From NCBI GenBank assembly GCA_036401895.1, contig DASWTW010000007.1, positions 1-64,000 on the forward strand: a stretch of DNA of 64,000 nucleotides. The letters are read 5' to 3'. The notes under the pieces were generated by a model. The model saw only the letters and a list, made by a program, of their open reading frames with translations. It searched no databases and was not told the DNA's origin. Each line of letters starts with the position of its first letter. The first letter of the stretch is position 1. Of this stretch, positions 62,416 through 64,000 are shown one piece after another. A program made the position numbers and the translations under genes. The DNA is from LB3-1 sp036401895. Lineage in GTDB: Bacteria > Chloroflexota > Chloroflexia > Chloroflexales > Kallotenuaceae.

Positions 62416-63198
62416 ATGCTGAGAACGGTGAGAGCCACACGCTACGTCACGCCGCTGCGCGAGGGCGGCTCGCTCCCGGCGATTATCGAAGCCGACGACG
62501 ACGGCATGTATGTTTTGAAATTTCGCGGCGCAGCTCAAGGGCCGAAGGTTTTGATCGCCGAGCTGATCTGCGGGGAGCTAGGGCGCGCGCTGGGGCTACC
62601 GATCCCGGAGATCGTGTTTGTGGACTTCGACCCGGCGTTGGGATTGAACGAGCCGCACGAGGAGATCCAAGCGCTGATCGAGGCCAGCGCGGGGCTCAAC
62701 CTGGCGCTCGACTATCTGCCGGGCTCGCTCGGCTTCGACACGGTGACGCTGCCCGAGATCGATCCGGCGCTGGCCTCCGCGATCGTCTGGTTCGACGCGT
62801 ATATCACCAACGTCGACCGCACGCCGCGCAACACGAATCTGCTGTGGTGGCATCGCAAGCTGTGGCTGATCGATCACGGCGCGGCGCTGTATGTTCAGCA
62901 CACCTGGACCGATTATCTCAAGCGGGCGCGCAGCCCTTTCGCCGCGATCAAAGACCATGTACTGCTGCCGGTCGCCGGCGATCTGCGGGGCGCTGACGAG
63001 GCGCTGGCACCGCGCATCACACCCGCGCTGATCGAGGAGATCGTCGCGATGGTGCCCGACGCCTGGATGCGCGACGATCCGGCCTTCGCCGATCATGCCG
63101 CGCAGCGCCGGGCCTACGTCGACTACCTGGTCAATCGCCTGGAATCACCGCGTATGTTTGTGGAGGAGGCGATCAATGTCCGCGCGCAGTTCCTTTGA
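62416..63198 (+). CDS. HipA-like kinase
   Basis: 260 aa. It shows the core of the HipA/PI3-kinase-like fold without the N-terminal HipA domain: GGSLPAIIEADDDGMYVLKF with the ATP Lys, KVLIAELICGELGRALGLPI, the catalytic loop WFDAYITNVDRTPRNTNLLW with D/N residues and the metal motif LWLIDHGAAL. E. coli HipA phosphorylates GltX; the target here is unknown. ATG 62416 has AAAGGAG (62404-62410). The DUF3037 gene overlaps its end by 23 bases, a pairing that I recall from several bacterial phyla. No HipB-type antitoxin is seen, so it should not be assumed to be a toxin. Confidence 0.87.
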   Translation: MLRTVRATRYVTPLREGGSLPAIIEADDDGMYVLKFRGAAQGPKVLIAELICGELGRALGLPIPEIVFVDFDPALGLNEPHEEIQALIEASAGLNLALDYLPGSLGFDTVTLPEIDPALASAIVWFDAYITNVDRTPRNTNLLWWHRKLWLIDHGAALYVQHTWTDYLKRARSPFAAIKDHVLLPVAGDLRGADEALAPRITPALIEEIVAMVPDAWMRDDPAFADHAAQRRAYVDYLVNRLESPRMFVEEAINVRAQFL

Positions 63199-63595
63199 GT
63201 ACGCCGTTATCCGCATTGTGCCCAGAGTTGAGCGCGGCGAGTGCCTTAATGTGGGCGTGGTGCTCTTCTGTCGTACGCGGCGCTTTCTCGACGCGCGGAT
63301 CGAGCCGGATTTCGCGCGGCTGGCAGCCTTCGCGCCGGGACTGGATCTCGGGCCGATCCAGGAGCAGCTCGATCATATGCTGCTGATCTGCAAGGGCGGC
63401 AAAGGCGCCGGGCCGATCGGGCTGCTGCCGCAGCAAGAGCGCTTTCGCTGGCTCGTCGCGCCGCGCAGCACGATCATCCAGCCGTCGCCGGTTCACTGCG
63501 GCATATGCGACGATCCGGCGCTGGCGCTCGACCGGCTGCTGGTCTCGATGGTGCTCCCGATCGACCAGGAGCGCGATCCAGCTCCGCGATCTTGA
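63176..63595 (+). CDS. DUF3037 protein
   Basis: 139 aa. The family start is clear: FEYAVIRIVPRVERGECLNV, then GVVLFCRTRRFLDARIEPDF and a C-terminal part with LVAPRSTIIQPSPVHCGICD and PALALDRLLVSMV. The frame is open back into the kinase gene, but ATG 63176 follows GGAGGAGG (63162-63169) and gives the expected N-terminus. It overlaps the kinase gene by 23 bases, so the two are co-translated and likely work together. DUF3037 has no known function; the pairing suggests a substrate, inhibitor or adaptor of the kinase. It also contains a CGIC motif that could bind metal. Confidence 0.85.
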   Translation: MSARSSFEYAVIRIVPRVERGECLNVGVVLFCRTRRFLDARIEPDFARLAAFAPGLDLGPIQEQLDHMLLICKGGKGAGPIGLLPQQERFRWLVAPRSTIIQPSPVHCGICDDPALALDRLLVSMVLPIDQERDPAPRS

Positions 63596-63622
63596 TCACA
63601 CCCACACCAAGGAGCTTGCCCG

Positions 63623-63943
63623 ATGCTACATCAGACGATCGACGGCGAGGTTGCCAAAGGCTGGTTTGTAGGCCCGTGGAACTCGGCGGTTCCGGTTCCG
63701 GTAGGCTATGCCAACCAGGGCATCGCCGTAAAGCACTACCATGCCCAGATCTACGAGATCTATCTCGTGGCACGCGGCACGAGCGTTGCGCAGGTCGACG
63801 ATCGTGAGATTCACCTGCGCGCCGGCGATATGCTGGTGGTCGAGCCGAACGAGGTGCATACGTTCACGTCCAGCTCCGACGACTACCTGCATTTCGTGAT
63901 TCAGGCTCCGTTCGTCCAGGGCGATAAAGTGCTGGTGGAATAG
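63623..63943 (+). CDS. Cupin-domain protein
   Basis: 106 aa single cupin. Motif 1 is AVKHYHAQIYEIYLVARGTS with the His/Glu metal ligands, motif 2 is LRAGDMLVVEPNEVHTFTSS with the last His. Such small cupins serve as isomerases, dioxygenases or sugar-sensing domains; nothing selects among them. AAGGAG (63609-63614) lies eight bases before the ATG. It is 27 bases downstream of the DUF3037 gene, co-directional, and may be in the same transcript. Confidence 0.88.
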   Translation: MLHQTIDGEVAKGWFVGPWNSAVPVPVGYANQGIAVKHYHAQIYEIYLVARGTSVAQVDDREIHLRAGDMLVVEPNEVHTFTSSSDDYLHFVIQAPFVQGDKVLVE

Positions 63944-63962
63944 GCCGGCTCGCCGCTTGCAG

Positions 63963-64000
63963 CTAGGCGTTGGTAGCCTGGTCCAGCAGCCGCATCCGCG
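63963..64000 (-). CDS. Possible C-terminal end of a minus-strand gene (partial)
   Basis: On the minus strand a frame entering from beyond the window reads RMRLLDQATNA and stops at TAG (63965-63963). The codons look like coding sequence of this genome, and the position just after the cupin stop would make the genes convergent. It is only twelve residues, so there is no product call. Confidence 0.3.
   Translation of the reverse strand, partial: RMRLLDQATNA

Overview
The window reads as chromosomal DNA of a GC-rich bacterium, most probably a member of the Chloroflexota (class Chloroflexia, the Herpetosiphon/Kallotenue/Chloroflexus side). The assignment rests on gene content, not on a marker gene: an XRE-NB-ARC-TPR regulator, secreted proteins with the W-x-x-Q-G-G-L-x-x-F-G-Y-P type repeat, a degenerate Tal-Pgi-type phosphoglucose isomerase homologue, a small tandem-AP2 protein, and many NarL-type and PAS-rich two-component proteins. 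No rRNA, tRNA, CRISPR array, complete insertion sequence or prophage was recognised.

Layout. 1-10.4 kb is one co-directional carbohydrate locus: LacI-type regulator (cut by the window edge), sugar-binding lipoprotein, two ABC permeases, a GH38 alpha-mannosidase, a 737-aa predicted six-hairpin enzyme of no family I recognise, and a GH172 (DUF2961) enzyme. The last three genes overlap or nearly touch. 10.4-11.5 kb holds a 159-bp element with terminal inverted repeats, an 8-copy 21-bp tandem repeat and a small coiled-coil gene. 11.5-15.3 kb (minus) has a dTMP-kinase-like/methyltransferase pair and an OmpR-type two-component system. 15.4-24.6 kb is central metabolism and housekeeping: gnd, an SDR, a PGI-like protein with dispersed repeats inside its reading frame, nagA, argS, a NagD-like phosphatase and a PIG-L deacetylase. 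24.6-28.9 kb (minus) has a MATE exporter and a large NB-ARC regulator, followed by about 1.4 kb with almost no convincing gene.

30.2-44 kb: two M20 peptidases (one RocB-like), a lone GerE-HTH protein, a secreted repeat protein, a Uup-type ABC-F protein, DoxX, ferritin, a tiny secreted peptide, a lone receiver, and a NarL/PAS-GAF kinase pair. 44-53 kb is mostly minus strand and looks like a drug or xenobiotic-response stretch: an I36-like secreted inhibitor, an EamA exporter, an ABC-F protein with an attenuator-like leader, a cytochrome P450, a lipase carrying the LQRTVGNQ tag seen in contractile-injection-system cargo, and an FAD monooxygenase divergent from a MarR regulator with two palindromic operator candidates. 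53.6-64 kb: aldehyde dehydrogenase, Tat-exported nucleoside hydrolase, a membrane histidine kinase with its receiver, a Cds1-like PLP enzyme, a secreted alpha/beta hydrolase, the AP2 protein, and a HipA-like kinase/DUF3037/cupin set.

Three kinds of non-coding structure recur. First, AGAAC/GTTCT and TTTGTTC low-complexity tracts, together with a CCCTCACCCC-type palindromic repeat, occur between genes and also inside one gene. Second, Rho-independent-type hairpins sit between most convergent genes. Third, an identical 17-nt motif with TACAAA direct repeats lies upstream of two unrelated regulatory genes. The observations I rate highest are the ABC-F attenuator, the tagged lipase, the repeat-invaded PGI homologue and the shared 17-nt motif.
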